Below, one piece after another: positions 34,964 to 44,060 of a stretch of 64,000 nt of DNA (position 1 is its first letter; every line of letters begins with the position of its first letter). Made by a program: the position numbers and the translations under genes. The DNA comes from Hyphomicrobiales bacterium. Its GTDB lineage: Bacteria; Pseudomonadota; Alphaproteobacteria; Rhizobiales; Rhizobiaceae. The DNA lies in assembly GCA_017305935.1 (NCBI GenBank), contig JAFKJU010000015.1, positions 62,001-126,000 on the forward strand, read 5' to 3'. The notes beneath the pieces are model-generated. The model was not told the DNA's origin, ran no database searches, and worked only from the letters and a program-made list of their open reading frames with translations.

Positions 34964-35839
34964 TCAGCCGGGCAAAGCGCATGGCCTCGTTGACCATGCC
35001 GAACAGCAGCGCGCGGGCAGAACGGCGAAATGGCCGGGCCGGGCAAAGGGCAAGGCCTGCCAGAGCGGGCTTCGCGCCAGTTTCGGCAGGACATCGCCGG
35101 GCACCGGCTCGAAGGCGATCAACAGAGCGTCGGGATCGGTGATCCGCGCCAGTGTCTCGATGCCGACGATTTCGAAGCCCCAGTAATTGGCCGCTCCCGT
35201 CCAGGCATTGGCGAGGCCGATGCGGGTCAGCACCGCGTCATAAAGGCCGGGAGCGCCGAAGATGCGCACATGCCGGGCATCCATGAAATTGACCAGCGCC
35301 AGCGACGGGCGCGGCCTGCGGGCAAGGCGGGCGCGGCATTCGTCGAAGAAGGCGTCCGCCTGTGCGAGAAAGCGCTCGGCTTCCGCCTCCCGGCCGATCT
35401 CCGCCGCCAGCCGGCGCGTCGCCGCAATCACCGAGGGCAGGATGGCGCCGCCATCCGGGCGATAGGTTTCGAGGCGCAGCACCTTGCCGACGCCTTGCAG
35501 GCGCGGCAGCGAAGCATCGAGATAGGGCGTGGTCAGGATCAGGTCGGGCTTCAGCGCCATAAGAATCTCGAGATTCACCTCCCAGGAACTGCCGAGATCG
35601 ATGACGCTTTCCGGCATTGCCGGCTCGATCACCCATTTGCCCCAATCCGCCAGCGAGGCGACGGCGGCCGGGACGATGCCGAGCGACAGAAGCGTGGAGG
35701 CGAGGCCATAATCGAGGCTGACGATTTTTGGGCTATCCGCGATAGCCGGGACCGGCAGCGACAGCAGCGCCATCGCGCCCGCCCCCTGCAGCAGGCGGCG
35801 GCGGGCAAGGATCGCCCCGGCAAGCCGGTCAGGAGACAT
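34964..35839 (-). CDS. fhuD: Iron-siderophore ABC transporter binding protein, FhuD-like, with 3' frameshift
   Basis: The 291-residue reading frame has an N-terminal twin-arginine-like signal (LARRRLLQGAGAMALLSLPV) and a FecB/FhuD fold, including LEILMALKPDLILTTPYLDA. Homology is lost at its end: after FARPGHFAVLPA the frame continues CCSAWSTRPCALPG and stops at 34964. Shifting the frame within the GCGCGC run near 35009-35016 restores ALLFGMVNEAMRFARLMTAR and a stop at 34935-34937 overlapping the fhuB ATG. One missing base (for example CCCGCGGCGCTG read as CCCGCGCGCTG) explains this. It is either a real mutation replacing the last helix or a sequencing error. The start overlaps fhuC by 11 bases. 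Confidence 0.88.
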   Translation of the reverse strand: MSPDRLAGAILARRRLLQGAGAMALLSLPVPAIADSPKIVSLDYGLASTLLSLGIVPAAVASLADWGKWVIEPAMPESVIDLGSSWEVNLEILMALKPDLILTTPYLDASLPRLQGVGKVLRLETYRPDGGAILPSVIAATRRLAAEIGREAEAERFLAQADAFFDECRARLARRPRPSLALVNFMDARHVRIFGAPGLYDAVLTRIGLANAWTGAANYWGFEIVGIETLARITDPDALLIAFEPVPGDVLPKLARSPLWQALPFARPGHFAVLPARCCSAWSTRPCALPG

Positions 35840-36641
35840 AGGCGAGCGACAGGTCGAGCGAGGGATGCGGCATGACGTCCATGGCGATGCCGTAGATCTC
35901 GCGCAGCGTCTCGCCGCGCATGATGGCGGCGGGGCGGCCGCTGGCGGCGACGACGCCCTGCCTTAGCGCATGGATGCCATCGCCGAAGCGGGCGGCCATG
36001 TTGATGTCGTGCAGGACGATGACGACGCTCAAGCCCTTTTCATGCGAGAGGCGGCGCACCAGCGACAGCACCTCCATCTGGTGGGCGATATCGAGCGCCG
36101 AGGTGGGCTCGTCGAGCAGCAGGCATTTGCTGTCCTGCGCCACCAGCATGGCGATCCAGGCGCGCTGGCGCTCGCCACCGGACAGCGTCTCGACCAGGCG
36201 ATCGGCGAAGGGCTCGAGATGGGTGAGCGCCAGTGCCTCCTCCACCTTCTGCCGGTCGTCCGCCGTGAAGCGGCCAAGCGCGCCGTGCCAGGGATACCGC
36301 CCGCAGGCAATGAGTTCGCGTACCGTCATGCCGGCACCCGTGCTGACATCCTGCGGCAGATAGGCGACGTTGCGGGCGAATTCCCGGGATTCGAGGCTGG
36401 AGACGGAACGCGTGTCGAACAGCACGTTTCCTGCCGTCTGCGGCACCTGCCGCGCCATGATCTTCAAGAGCGAGGATTTGCCCGAGCCGTTATGGCCGAC
36501 CAGCGCGGTGATCTCGCCGCCCGGAAAATCGAGGGTGACGTCGTCCAGAATTTTGCGCCCGCCGATATCGAGGCGGATGTTTTCGACGCGAAAGGCGCCG
36601 GACCGCTGGGCGGCGGCGGGCCGGGTCTGGTCTTGGCACAT
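35829..36641 (-). CDS. fhuC: Iron-siderophore ABC transporter ATP-binding protein
   Basis: This 270-residue ATPase of the FepC/FhuC family is the first gene of the iron-uptake operon. Visible motifs are Walker A VGHNGSGKSSLL, Q-loop VAYLPQDV, signature LSGGERQRAWIAMLVAQ, Walker B CLLLDEPTSALD and the switch region VVIVLHDINMAARF. The ATG at 36641 has AGGAG 7 bases upstream; a start at 36659 is less likely. An iron-responsive-operator-like sequence lies 61 bases upstream. Its 3' end overlaps fhuD. Confidence 0.95.
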   Translation of the reverse strand: MCQDQTRPAAAQRSGAFRVENIRLDIGGRKILDDVTLDFPGGEITALVGHNGSGKSSLLKIMARQVPQTAGNVLFDTRSVSSLESREFARNVAYLPQDVSTGAGMTVRELIACGRYPWHGALGRFTADDRQKVEEALALTHLEPFADRLVETLSGGERQRAWIAMLVAQDSKCLLLDEPTSALDIAHQMEVLSLVRRLSHEKGLSVVIVLHDINMAARFGDGIHALRQGVVAASGRPAAIMRGETLREIYGIAMDVMPHPSLDLSLAYVS

Positions 36642-36701
36642 CGGCGGGCTCCTCGACAATGGGTTTTTCTGGAAAACTCGGAAGCCTGCTCCTACTAAAT
36701 A

Positions 36702-36716
36702 TGATATTTTGCTTCA
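36702..36716 (-). promoter_or_regulatory. RirA-type iron-responsive operator (candidate)
   Basis: TGAAGCAAAATATCA on the minus strand matches TGA-N9-TCA, the core of the iron-responsive operator recognised by RirA in rhizobia. It stands in an AT-rich stretch, 61 bases upstream of the fhuC start, where a promoter is expected. The core motif is short, so chance occurrence is possible; the iron-transport context raises its credibility. Confidence 0.6.
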
Positions 36717-36743
36717 ACTATTAAATCGAGGGAAGAGCGGCGT

Positions 36744-37403
36744 CTATTCCGCCGCCGCGCGGCTGAGCGTCGCGATCAGGTCCGCAAAACGCTCGCCCTG
36801 GACGACGACATGCGCATAGGCGCGCTCCGCCGCCAGCGCACTGTCGCCCAGGAGCAGCGCCTCGACGATGCCCTCATGCTCGGCCAGCGACACCCCCATG
36901 CGGTTGCGCACCCGCAATTGCAGCCGGCGGAAGGGGGCCAGCCGCCGGTGCAGCGCCATCGCCTGCTCGCCGATGAAGCCATTGCCGCCGGCGCGGTAGA
37001 TGGCGCGGTGGAAGCGCTCGTTTTCGTAGTAATAGGCGTCGGTATCGCCGGCTTGCGCCGCCGCGCGGCAAGCGGCCATGGCCTGCTTGAGTTCGGTCTC
37101 GTCGCTGGCCAGCAGCCGCCGCGCCGCCAGCCGGGCGCAGATCGCCTCGAACTCGGCCATCAGCTCGAACATCTCCAGCAATTGCCGCGGTTCCGGGGCG
37201 CTGACGATGGCCCCCTTGTGGCGCCGATGCTCGACAAGGCCCGATATCGCCAGTTGCTGCAAGGCTTCGCGGATGGGGGTACGCGACACGCCAAAACGCT
37301 CGGCCAGCGACACCTCGTCCAGCCGCTCGCCCGGCCGCAGCAGGCCGGTGGCGATGTCTTCCTCGATCTGTGCCCGCAGGCGATTGGATTGGCTGTCGCT
37401 CAT
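36744..37403 (-). CDS. matR: GntR-family (FadR subfamily) regulator of malonate genes
   Basis: The 219-residue protein has a winged helix-turn-helix (about 5-70: RLRAQIEEDIATGLLRPGER, then VSLAERFGVSRTPIREALQQ) and an all-helical FCD effector domain (about 80-215). It is divergent from matA-matB, as MatR is in Rhizobium, where it is a malonate-responsive repressor of matABC. Naming rests on this context. The ATG at 37403 is chosen; 37412 is equally possible since no clear ribosome binding site exists. Confidence 0.85.
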   Translation of the reverse strand: MSDSQSNRLRAQIEEDIATGLLRPGERLDEVSLAERFGVSRTPIREALQQLAISGLVEHRRHKGAIVSAPEPRQLLEMFELMAEFEAICARLAARRLLASDETELKQAMAACRAAAQAGDTDAYYYENERFHRAIYRAGGNGFIGEQAMALHRRLAPFRRLQLRVRNRMGVSLAEHEGIVEALLLGDSALAAERAYAHVVVQGERFADLIATLSRAAAE

Positions 37404-37464
37404 GGCAGGCATCTTGCGCGGATTGTGCCTAAACTTCAAGGCTTACGATGCACATCCGCATGAA

Positions 37465-37485
37465 TTGCATACAATATTATTGACA
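37465..37485 (+). promoter_or_regulatory. Candidate matAB promoter with MatR-like half-palindrome
   Basis: TTGCATACAA at 37465-37474 is a near-palindrome of the kind bound by FadR-subfamily GntR proteins, immediately before TTGACA (37480-37485), a consensus -35 hexamer. It lies in the AT-rich part of the matR-matA gap, 160 bases before matA. A good -10 hexamer is not obvious. Confidence 0.4.
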
Positions 37486-37644
37486 TTGTTTTCAAACGAT
37501 GGGACTCTGCCAAACAACGATAGGGCGGACCTGTCGCCCTTTTCCGTGCGCGCCATAACACCATGGTCACATGGCGATACGCAAATGCAATGTCCCGCGA
37601 CGCGATGGCTTCCGCCTTCCCGCCGCACTTCGAAGGAGACCGCG

Positions 37645-39072
37645 ATGAACACGACATCCTTCTTCAGCGACATGCTGCAAACCATTGCCGAACAGGGCAA
37701 GCGCTTCCTTTCGCGCGCACCGGTCGCCGCCGACGTTTCGCCGGCTGAACGGTTGGGGGCGCTGTGCGAGGCGCTGCTTTCCAGCCGTGGCGAGGCCTCG
37801 GGCGTGGCGCTGGCCCAGGATATCCTCGACCGATGGCAGGCGTGCGACGCCGCCGAGAAGCGTGATTTCATGCACCTGCTGCTCGATCGCTTCGGCCCCT
37901 CCACCGACCGCGTCGAGGCGGCGATCGACGCCTACCGGACGGAACCGGGCGCCGGCGCGCTGCTGGAACTGCACAATGCCGCCGAGCCGCGCCGGCAGGA
38001 GCTGCTGCGCCGCCTGAACCTGGCGCCGAATGGCATTTCCACCCTGGTGCGGATGCGCGAAACCCTGCTGCAATTGAAGGCGAAAGAGAGCGATCTCGAA
38101 GCCGTCGATGCCGATTTCGCCCATCTCTTCGCCTCCTGGTTCAATCGCGGCTTCCTGGTGCTCCGGGCGATCAACTGGTCGACGCCGGCCAATATTCTCG
38201 AAAAAATCATCCGCTACGAGGCCGTCCACCATATCGACGGCTGGGACGAGTTGCGCCGCAGGCTGGAGCCGGAGGACCGGCGCTGCTTCGCCTTCTTCCA
38301 TCCGCAGCTTCCCGACGATCCGCTGATATTCGTCGAGGTGGCGCTGACCGCCGACATCCCCGCCAGCATCGACGACCTGTTGCGCGAGGATCGCGCCGGC
38401 ATCCACGCCCGCGACGCTGCCTGCGCGGTGTTCTATTCGATCTCGAACTGCCAGGACGGCTTGCGCGGCATTTCCTTCGGTAATTTCCTGATCAAGCAGG
38501 TGGTCGAGGATCTCAAGCGCGAGCTGCCGAAACTCTCGACCTTCGTCACCCTGTCGCCGGTGCCGGGCTTTGCCGCTTGGCTGGCGCGCGAGCGCGACGG
38601 CGTGCTCGCCGAGCTCCTGTCCGAAGCGGAACGCGACGCGCTCAACGCGCTGGAACGGAAGGACTGGGCCGAGGATGCGGAAACCGCCGCCGCCCTCCAG
38701 CCCGCGCTGATGACCGCCGCCGCCTGGTATTTCTTGAAAGCGCGGACCGCCAATGGCCGGCTGGTCGATCCGGTCGGGCGCTTCCATCTCGGCAACGGCG
38801 CGCGGCTGGAACGCATCAATTTCCTCGGCGACCGCTCCGCCCGCGCCATGCGCCAGGCCCATGGATTGATGGTGAACTATCTTTACAAGCTCGATGAAAT
38901 CGAGACCAATCACGAGGCCTTTGCCGGCCGCGCCGAAGTGGTGACCACGCCGGCGATCCGGCAACTGGTTGCCGCCAGCCGCAACGGGCGCGGTCTCGGC
39001 GCCTTCACCGCATCCACCGCCGCCAAGCGGGACACGACAAAGAATAAGGCCAAAAGGGAGACGACCCCATGA
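37645..39072 (+). CDS. matA: Malonyl-CoA decarboxylase
   Basis: This enzyme decarboxylates malonyl-CoA to acetyl-CoA. The 475-residue protein has the MCD layout: a helical N-terminal domain (about 1-175) and the GNAT-like catalytic domain (about 180-440). Visible motifs include FFHPQLPDDPLIFVEVALT, the catalytic-region ISNCQDGLRGISFGNFLIKQ, FVTLSPVPGFAAWL, and the late YLYKLDEIETNHEAF. The ATG at 37645 is preceded by GAAGGAGA. Its stop overlaps the matB start, so the two enzymes are translationally coupled: MatB activates malonate and MatA converts it. Confidence 0.96.
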   Translation: MNTTSFFSDMLQTIAEQGKRFLSRAPVAADVSPAERLGALCEALLSSRGEASGVALAQDILDRWQACDAAEKRDFMHLLLDRFGPSTDRVEAAIDAYRTEPGAGALLELHNAAEPRRQELLRRLNLAPNGISTLVRMRETLLQLKAKESDLEAVDADFAHLFASWFNRGFLVLRAINWSTPANILEKIIRYEAVHHIDGWDELRRRLEPEDRRCFAFFHPQLPDDPLIFVEVALTADIPASIDDLLREDRAGIHARDAACAVFYSISNCQDGLRGISFGNFLIKQVVEDLKRELPKLSTFVTLSPVPGFAAWLARERDGVLAELLSEAERDALNALERKDWAEDAETAAALQPALMTAAAWYFLKARTANGRLVDPVGRFHLGNGARLERINFLGDRSARAMRQAHGLMVNYLYKLDEIETNHEAFAGRAEVVTTPAIRQLVAASRNGRGLGAFTASTAAKRDTTKNKAKRETTP

Positions 39073-40583
39073 GCAACCATCTTTTCGACGCGATCCGCGC
39101 CGCCGCCGACCCTGAGGCACCGTTCATCGAGACGGCCGACGGCCGGCGATGGACCTATGGCGACATGCTCGGCCTCTCCGGCCAGTTGGCCGGCGCGCTC
39201 GCAGCCCTTGGCGTCACCCCCGGCGATCGCGTCGCCGTGCAGGTCGAAAAGAGCCCGGAAGCCCTGATGCTCTATCTCGCCTGCGTGCGTGCAGGGGCCG
39301 TCTATCTGCCGCTCAACACCGCCTATACACTGGCCGAACTGGATTATTTCATCGGCGACGCCGAGCCGCGCCTGGTGGTCGTCGCGCCGAAATCGCGCGA
39401 CGGGGTGTCCGCCATCGCCGAAAAATACAGCGCCCGCGTCGAGACGCTGGACGACGCCGGCGGCGGCTCTCTGCTCGATCTCGCCCGCACGCAAAATGCC
39501 GAATTCGTCGATGTCGAGCGCGGCCCGGACGATCTCGCCGCCATCCTCTACACATCGGGCACCACCGGCCGCTCCAAGGGCGCGATGCTGAGCCATGACA
39601 ACCTGCTCTCCAACGCCGCGACGCTGCGCGACCATTGGCGCTTCACCAGCGCCGACAAGCTGATCCACGCCCTGCCGATCTTCCACACCCACGGCCTGTT
39701 CGTTGCCTCCAACGTGACGCTGCTCTCCGGCGCCTCGATGTTTTTCCTGTCGAAATTCGACGCCGACGAGGCATTGCGGCTGATGCAGACCGCCACGGCG
39801 CTGATGGGCGTGCCGACCTTCTATGTCCGCCTCGTCCAGCATCCCGGCCTGACGCGTGAGGCGACGGCGAAGATGCGCCTGTTCGTCTCCGGCTCTGCGC
39901 CGCTGCTCTCCGAAACCCATCGCAGCTTCTCGGAAAAAACCGGCCATGCCATCCTCGAACGCTACGGCATGACCGAAACCAACATGAACACCTCCAACCC
40001 CTATGACGGCGACCGCATCGCCGGCACCGTCGGCTTTCCGCTGCCGGGCGTCTCGGTGCGCGTCACCGATCCCGACAGCGGCACCCCGGTCGCCGATGGC
40101 GTGACCGGCATGATCGAGGTCAAGGGCCCGAATGTCTTCAAGGGTTACTGGCGCATGCCGGAAAAGACGGCGGCCGAATTCCGCGCCGATGGCTTCTTCA
40201 TCACCGGCGACCTCGGCAAGATCGACGAGCGCGGCTATGTCCATATCGTCGGACGCGGCAAGGATCTGGTGATTTCCGGCGGCTACAACATCTATCCCAA
40301 GGAAGTGGAGACCGAGATCGACGCCATGCCCGGCGTCGTCGAAAGCGCTGTCATCGGCGTGCCGCATCCCGATTTCGGCGAGGGCGTCACCGCCGTCGTC
40401 GTGCGCGAAAAGGGTGCGACCCTGGATGAAAAGGCCGTGCTCGATGGCCTGAAGGACCGGCTCGCCCGCTACAAGCAGCCCAAGCGCGTCCTCTTCGTCG
40501 ACGACCTGCCGCGCAACACCATGGGCAAGGTGCAGAAGAACATCCTGCGCCAGACCTATGGCGATCTCTACGCCGGAAAATAA
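39069..40583 (+). CDS. matB: Malonyl-CoA synthetase
   Basis: This adenylate-forming enzyme activates malonate with ATP and CoA. Across 504 residues the AMP-binding motif AAILYTSGTTGRSKGAMLSH, the adenine-site region LERYGMTETNMNTSNPY, GYFxTGDLG-type (GFFITGDLGKID) and the C-terminal catalytic lysine region NTMGKVQKNILRQTY appear in order. The family could include other short-chain acyl-CoA synthetases, but coupling to matA makes malonate the substrate. No transporter gene (matC) follows, so malonate or its precursor must enter by another system. Confidence 0.96.
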   Translation: MSNHLFDAIRAAADPEAPFIETADGRRWTYGDMLGLSGQLAGALAALGVTPGDRVAVQVEKSPEALMLYLACVRAGAVYLPLNTAYTLAELDYFIGDAEPRLVVVAPKSRDGVSAIAEKYSARVETLDDAGGGSLLDLARTQNAEFVDVERGPDDLAAILYTSGTTGRSKGAMLSHDNLLSNAATLRDHWRFTSADKLIHALPIFHTHGLFVASNVTLLSGASMFFLSKFDADEALRLMQTATALMGVPTFYVRLVQHPGLTREATAKMRLFVSGSAPLLSETHRSFSEKTGHAILERYGMTETNMNTSNPYDGDRIAGTVGFPLPGVSVRVTDPDSGTPVADGVTGMIEVKGPNVFKGYWRMPEKTAAEFRADGFFITGDLGKIDERGYVHIVGRGKDLVISGGYNIYPKEVETEIDAMPGVVESAVIGVPHPDFGEGVTAVVVREKGATLDEKAVLDGLKDRLARYKQPKRVLFVDDLPRNTMGKVQKNILRQTYGDLYAGK

Positions 40584-40883
40584 CCCTCCCGGCCCTGCAA
40601 ACCGCGCGACGCCGGCAGTCCCCGGCCGGCGTCGCCGGCGCATTCGTCCGTCTCGTTTCCGGGCGCTGGCGGACGGATGCAGTTGATTTTCGTCAAGCTC
40701 TTAAATGTTCCTTATCCCTCGGGTTGTATAGGCTTGAACAACGACGGACGGATCGCCCTGATCGGCAGCGGTCTCCCCGGCTGCATCTTGAGGTTTGGCG
40801 CCTCGGCATAGACAGTGAAGCATTCCACACGCGGAATGGCGAAGGAAGCCCCGGCTTGCCTGACGGACTCTATGGGGAACAGC
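40584..40883. other. Intergenic region between matB and the PAS-GGDEF-EAL gene
   Basis: These 300 bases hold a GACGCCGG/CCGGCGTC hairpin at 40608-40633, which lacks a T-run and may be a weak matB terminator, and an AT-richer stretch around 40680-40740 that could be the promoter of the following gene. In-frame starts at 40815, 40836 and 40872 might extend that gene to the left. Confidence 0.5.
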
Positions 40884-43046
40884 ATGATGCTCGAAAGGCA
40901 GGCCGAATGCGGCGATGCGAGGGACGGCACGGCCGCGCCGCGTGCCGCCTTGCCGGAGGCGTCCATGCAGCCCGATCCGCCGGCCTTGCGCCTTGCCGGC
41001 CGGTTCGACTGGCTGGAGGCGATGATCAATCACGTTCCCGATTTCATCTATGCCAAGGACCGCTCGGGACGTTTCCTCTTCGCCAACCAGGCGATCGTCA
41101 ATGCCAACGGCCTGTCTTGCGTCGAGGATCTGATCGGCCTCACCGATACCGACCTGCACGGCAAGGCTGCCGCCGACGCCAAGATCGCCGAAATCGAGCA
41201 GCGGGTGATGGAGACCGGCGAGCCCGACCTCGGCTATGAGGAGCGGGCGTTGCGCGGCGGCCCGGATCGCTGGATGATGATGTCGCGCGTGCCGCTGCGC
41301 GACAAGGACGGCAACGTCATCGGCGTCGTCGGCGCCTCCCGCGACATCACCGCGCGAAAGGGCTCCGAGCGGTTGATGCGCGCCCAGGCCCGCATTCTCG
41401 AAATGATCGTCGGCAGCGTGCCGCTTCCCGCTTTTTTCGATGAATTCGCCGGCCTGCTCGAAGGGCTCGCGACCGGCGCCCGCGCCTGCATCCGCATCGA
41501 GGCCTGCGAGCGCGGGCAGCCGTTCCAGTCCGGCTCCCTGGCGCTGTCCGAGCCGGAAAGCGACGGCTGTCTCCAGCTTCCCATTCCCGCCGCCGATGGC
41601 GGCACGCATGGCGCCATCGGCTTTTCGATGCCGGAGGAGCGGCTGGATCGCAACCTCGGCGAATTCATCGCCGTCGCCACGCGCATGGCCGGCATCGCCA
41701 TCGATCGCTGGCGGGCGGAGGAGCGCATCCGTTTCCTCGCCGAACACGACGCCCTGACCAGCCTGCCCAATCGCGGTTTCCTCGAGAGACGGCTGGCGTC
41801 CCTCCTGCGGGAGGCGGAGGCTGCCGGCCGCCACATCGCCATCGGGTTCCTCGATCTCGACAATTTCAAGCTGATCAACGATACGCAGGGCCACGGCACC
41901 GGTGACGCCCTGCTGAAGACGGTCGCCGCCCGGCTTTCCGCCGCCATCGGCCCGGATGGGCTGGTGGCGCGCATCGGCGGCGACGAGTTCATCCTCGTGT
42001 TGCAGGGCGACAGTGACGGTTTCGAGCCGCGCCTGCAAGATATCCGCCGGCTGATCGGCCAGCCAGTGACGCTCGACACCATCGACCTGCATGTGACCTG
42101 CAGCATCGGCATGGCCTATTTCCCGACCCATGGCGCCACGGCCTGCGAGTTGCTGGCGGCGGCGGACATGGCGATGTACCGGGTAAAGGACAGCGGCCGC
42201 AACGACCTGCAGATCTTCTCGCCCCGGCTTGCCGCCGAGGCCCGCCGCCGCCTCGCCCGCGCCGAGGAATTGCGCCGGGCGCTGAAGCGCGACGAATTCA
42301 TCCTGCATTATCAGCCGCAATACAATCTGGCGACCGGCGAGATGACCGGCGTCGAGGCGCTGGTGCGCTGGATGCACCCGCGTGAAGGCCTCGTCCAGCC
42401 GAATGATTTCATTCCGCTGGCCGAGGAAATCGGCATCATCGTCGAACTTGGGGCCGCCGTCCTGAAAATGGCCTGCCGCGACGGCAGGCGCTGGCAGGAC
42501 AAGGGCCTGCCTCCCATCCGCATCGGCGTCAACATGTCGGCCCGGCAGTTCCGCGATCAGTCGATGACGGCCCAGGTCGCGTCCACCCTTGCCGAAACCG
42601 GGCTGGAACCGCGCCGCCTCGAAATCGAGCTGACGGAAAGCCTGATCATGACCGATATCGCCGCCTCGGTGAAGGCGATGCGGGCCCTGACCGGCATGGG
42701 CATCCAGCTTGCGCTCGACGATTTCGGCACGGGCTATTCCAGCCTCGCGACGCTGAAATCCTTCCCGCTGACCCGGCTGAAGATCGACAAGTCCTTCATC
42801 GAGCATGTGCCGGAGGATGGCCAGGACGCGGCGATCCTGTCGGCGATCGTCAATCTCAGCCGCAGCCTCGATCTCGACGTGGTCGCCGAGGGCGTGGAAT
42901 CGCGCCGGCAGCTCGATTTCCTGCGCCAGGCCGGCTGCCACCACGCCCAGGGCCATTTCTTCTCGACCGCCGTGTCCGCCGGCATCATCGAGCGCATGCT
43001 TGGCGGCGAGGACGAGCAACCGACGGCGCTTGCCGTCAACGCCTGA
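40884..43046 (+). CDS. PAS-GGDEF-EAL cyclic-di-GMP signalling protein
   Basis: This cytoplasmic protein combines a sensor with both c-di-GMP synthesis and breakdown modules. With the ATG at 40884 (GGGGAA just upstream) it has 720 residues. A PAS domain covers about 45-155 (INHVPDFIYAKDRSGRFLFA), a GAF-like stretch about 175-275, a diguanylate cyclase domain with an intact GGDEF at 365-369, and a phosphodiesterase domain with EAL at 491-493 and LALDDFGTGYSSLATL. Both active sites look complete, so the balance is presumably set by the PAS signal. No membrane segments are seen. Starts further upstream at 40815 or 40836 cannot be excluded. Confidence 0.93.
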   Translation: MMLERQAECGDARDGTAAPRAALPEASMQPDPPALRLAGRFDWLEAMINHVPDFIYAKDRSGRFLFANQAIVNANGLSCVEDLIGLTDTDLHGKAAADAKIAEIEQRVMETGEPDLGYEERALRGGPDRWMMMSRVPLRDKDGNVIGVVGASRDITARKGSERLMRAQARILEMIVGSVPLPAFFDEFAGLLEGLATGARACIRIEACERGQPFQSGSLALSEPESDGCLQLPIPAADGGTHGAIGFSMPEERLDRNLGEFIAVATRMAGIAIDRWRAEERIRFLAEHDALTSLPNRGFLERRLASLLREAEAAGRHIAIGFLDLDNFKLINDTQGHGTGDALLKTVAARLSAAIGPDGLVARIGGDEFILVLQGDSDGFEPRLQDIRRLIGQPVTLDTIDLHVTCSIGMAYFPTHGATACELLAAADMAMYRVKDSGRNDLQIFSPRLAAEARRRLARAEELRRALKRDEFILHYQPQYNLATGEMTGVEALVRWMHPREGLVQPNDFIPLAEEIGIIVELGAAVLKMACRDGRRWQDKGLPPIRIGVNMSARQFRDQSMTAQVASTLAETGLEPRRLEIELTESLIMTDIAASVKAMRALTGMGIQLALDDFGTGYSSLATLKSFPLTRLKIDKSFIEHVPEDGQDAAILSAIVNLSRSLDLDVVAEGVESRRQLDFLRQAGCHHAQGHFFSTAVSAGIIERMLGGEDEQPTALAVNA

Positions 43047-43100
43047 TCCCGATACCAAAGGCGATGGCGCTTCGCGCCGCCCTTGCGTGAGGAGGCAAGC

Positions 43101-44027
43101 GTGATCGGACATGTGGAAGGCACCGGCTTCGAGACCCTCGATCCGCGGTTCAAGGCCTGTTTCGTCGGCCATGAGAAGGTGGAACGGCTGTGGACGGGCG
43201 GCCGCTGGCTGGAAGGCCCCGCCTGGTTCGCGCCCGGCCGCTACCTCGTCTTCTCCGATATCCCCAACAACCGCATGTTGCGCCATGACGACACCAATGG
43301 CGCCATCTCCGTCTTCCGCCAGCCTTCGAACAACGCCAACGGCAATACCGTCGACAACCAGGGACGGCTGGTGACCTGCGAGCACCTCGCCCGACGTGTC
43401 ACCCGCACCGACTTCGACGGCTCCATTTCCGTTCTGGCGGACAGTTTCGACGGCAGGCGGCTGAATTCGCCCAATGATGTCGTGGTCAAGTCGGACGGAA
43501 CCGTGTGGTTTACCGATCCGCCCTACGGCATTCTCTCGGATTACGAAGGCGACTACGCAGAGCAGGAAGTCGGCGGCTGCCACGTTTATCGTCACGATCC
43601 GGCGACCGGCGAAACCATCGCCGTCGCCACCGATTTCGACAAGCCGAACGGCCTCGCCTTCTCTCCCGACGAAAGCCTGCTCTACATCGCCGACACCGGC
43701 GGCTCGCATCGCGACGACGGTCCGCGCCACATCCGCCGCTTCGCCGTCCATGACGGCAACAGGCTGGAAGATCGCGGCGTCTTCGCCGTCTGCACGCAAG
43801 GCCTGTTCGACGGCTTCCGCATCGACCGCGCCGGCCGCATCTGGACCAGCGCCGGCGACGGCGTGCATTGCTACGACCCCGACGGCACGCTGATCGGCAA
43901 GATCCGCCTGCCGGAACTGGTCTCCAACCTCACCTTCGGCGGCGAAAAACGCAACCGCCTGTTCATCACCGCCACCACATCCCTCTACGCCGTCCATCTT
44001 ACCGCCAATGGCGTGAAGCTTGGCTAG
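43101..44027 (+). CDS. SMP-30/gluconolactonase-family protein
   Basis: The 308-residue beta-propeller protein belongs to the SMP-30/gluconolactonase/LRE family, whose members hydrolyse sugar-acid lactones with a divalent metal. Typical blade motifs are LEGPAWFAPGRYLVFSDIPN, LNSPNDVVVKSDGTVWFTDP and KPNGLAFSPDESLLYIAD, containing the Glu, Asn and Asp metal ligands. The GTG at 43101 has a strong GAGGAGG and is preferred. It is 33 bases before a gluconate-dehydrogenase-like gene, so they form a small sugar-acid unit. No signal peptide is present. Confidence 0.92.
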   Translation: MIGHVEGTGFETLDPRFKACFVGHEKVERLWTGGRWLEGPAWFAPGRYLVFSDIPNNRMLRHDDTNGAISVFRQPSNNANGNTVDNQGRLVTCEHLARRVTRTDFDGSISVLADSFDGRRLNSPNDVVVKSDGTVWFTDPPYGILSDYEGDYAEQEVGGCHVYRHDPATGETIAVATDFDKPNGLAFSPDESLLYIADTGGSHRDDGPRHIRRFAVHDGNRLEDRGVFAVCTQGLFDGFRIDRAGRIWTSAGDGVHCYDPDGTLIGKIRLPELVSNLTFGGEKRNRLFITATTSLYAVHLTANGVKLG

Positions 44028-44060
44028 AGCATTTCCCCGACACACTCCCGCGGAGGAATT

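Noticed and set aside
40608-40633. Hairpin after matB as an intrinsic terminator
   Set aside because: The stem is good but no T-run follows on either side, so I list it only as part of the intergenic description.
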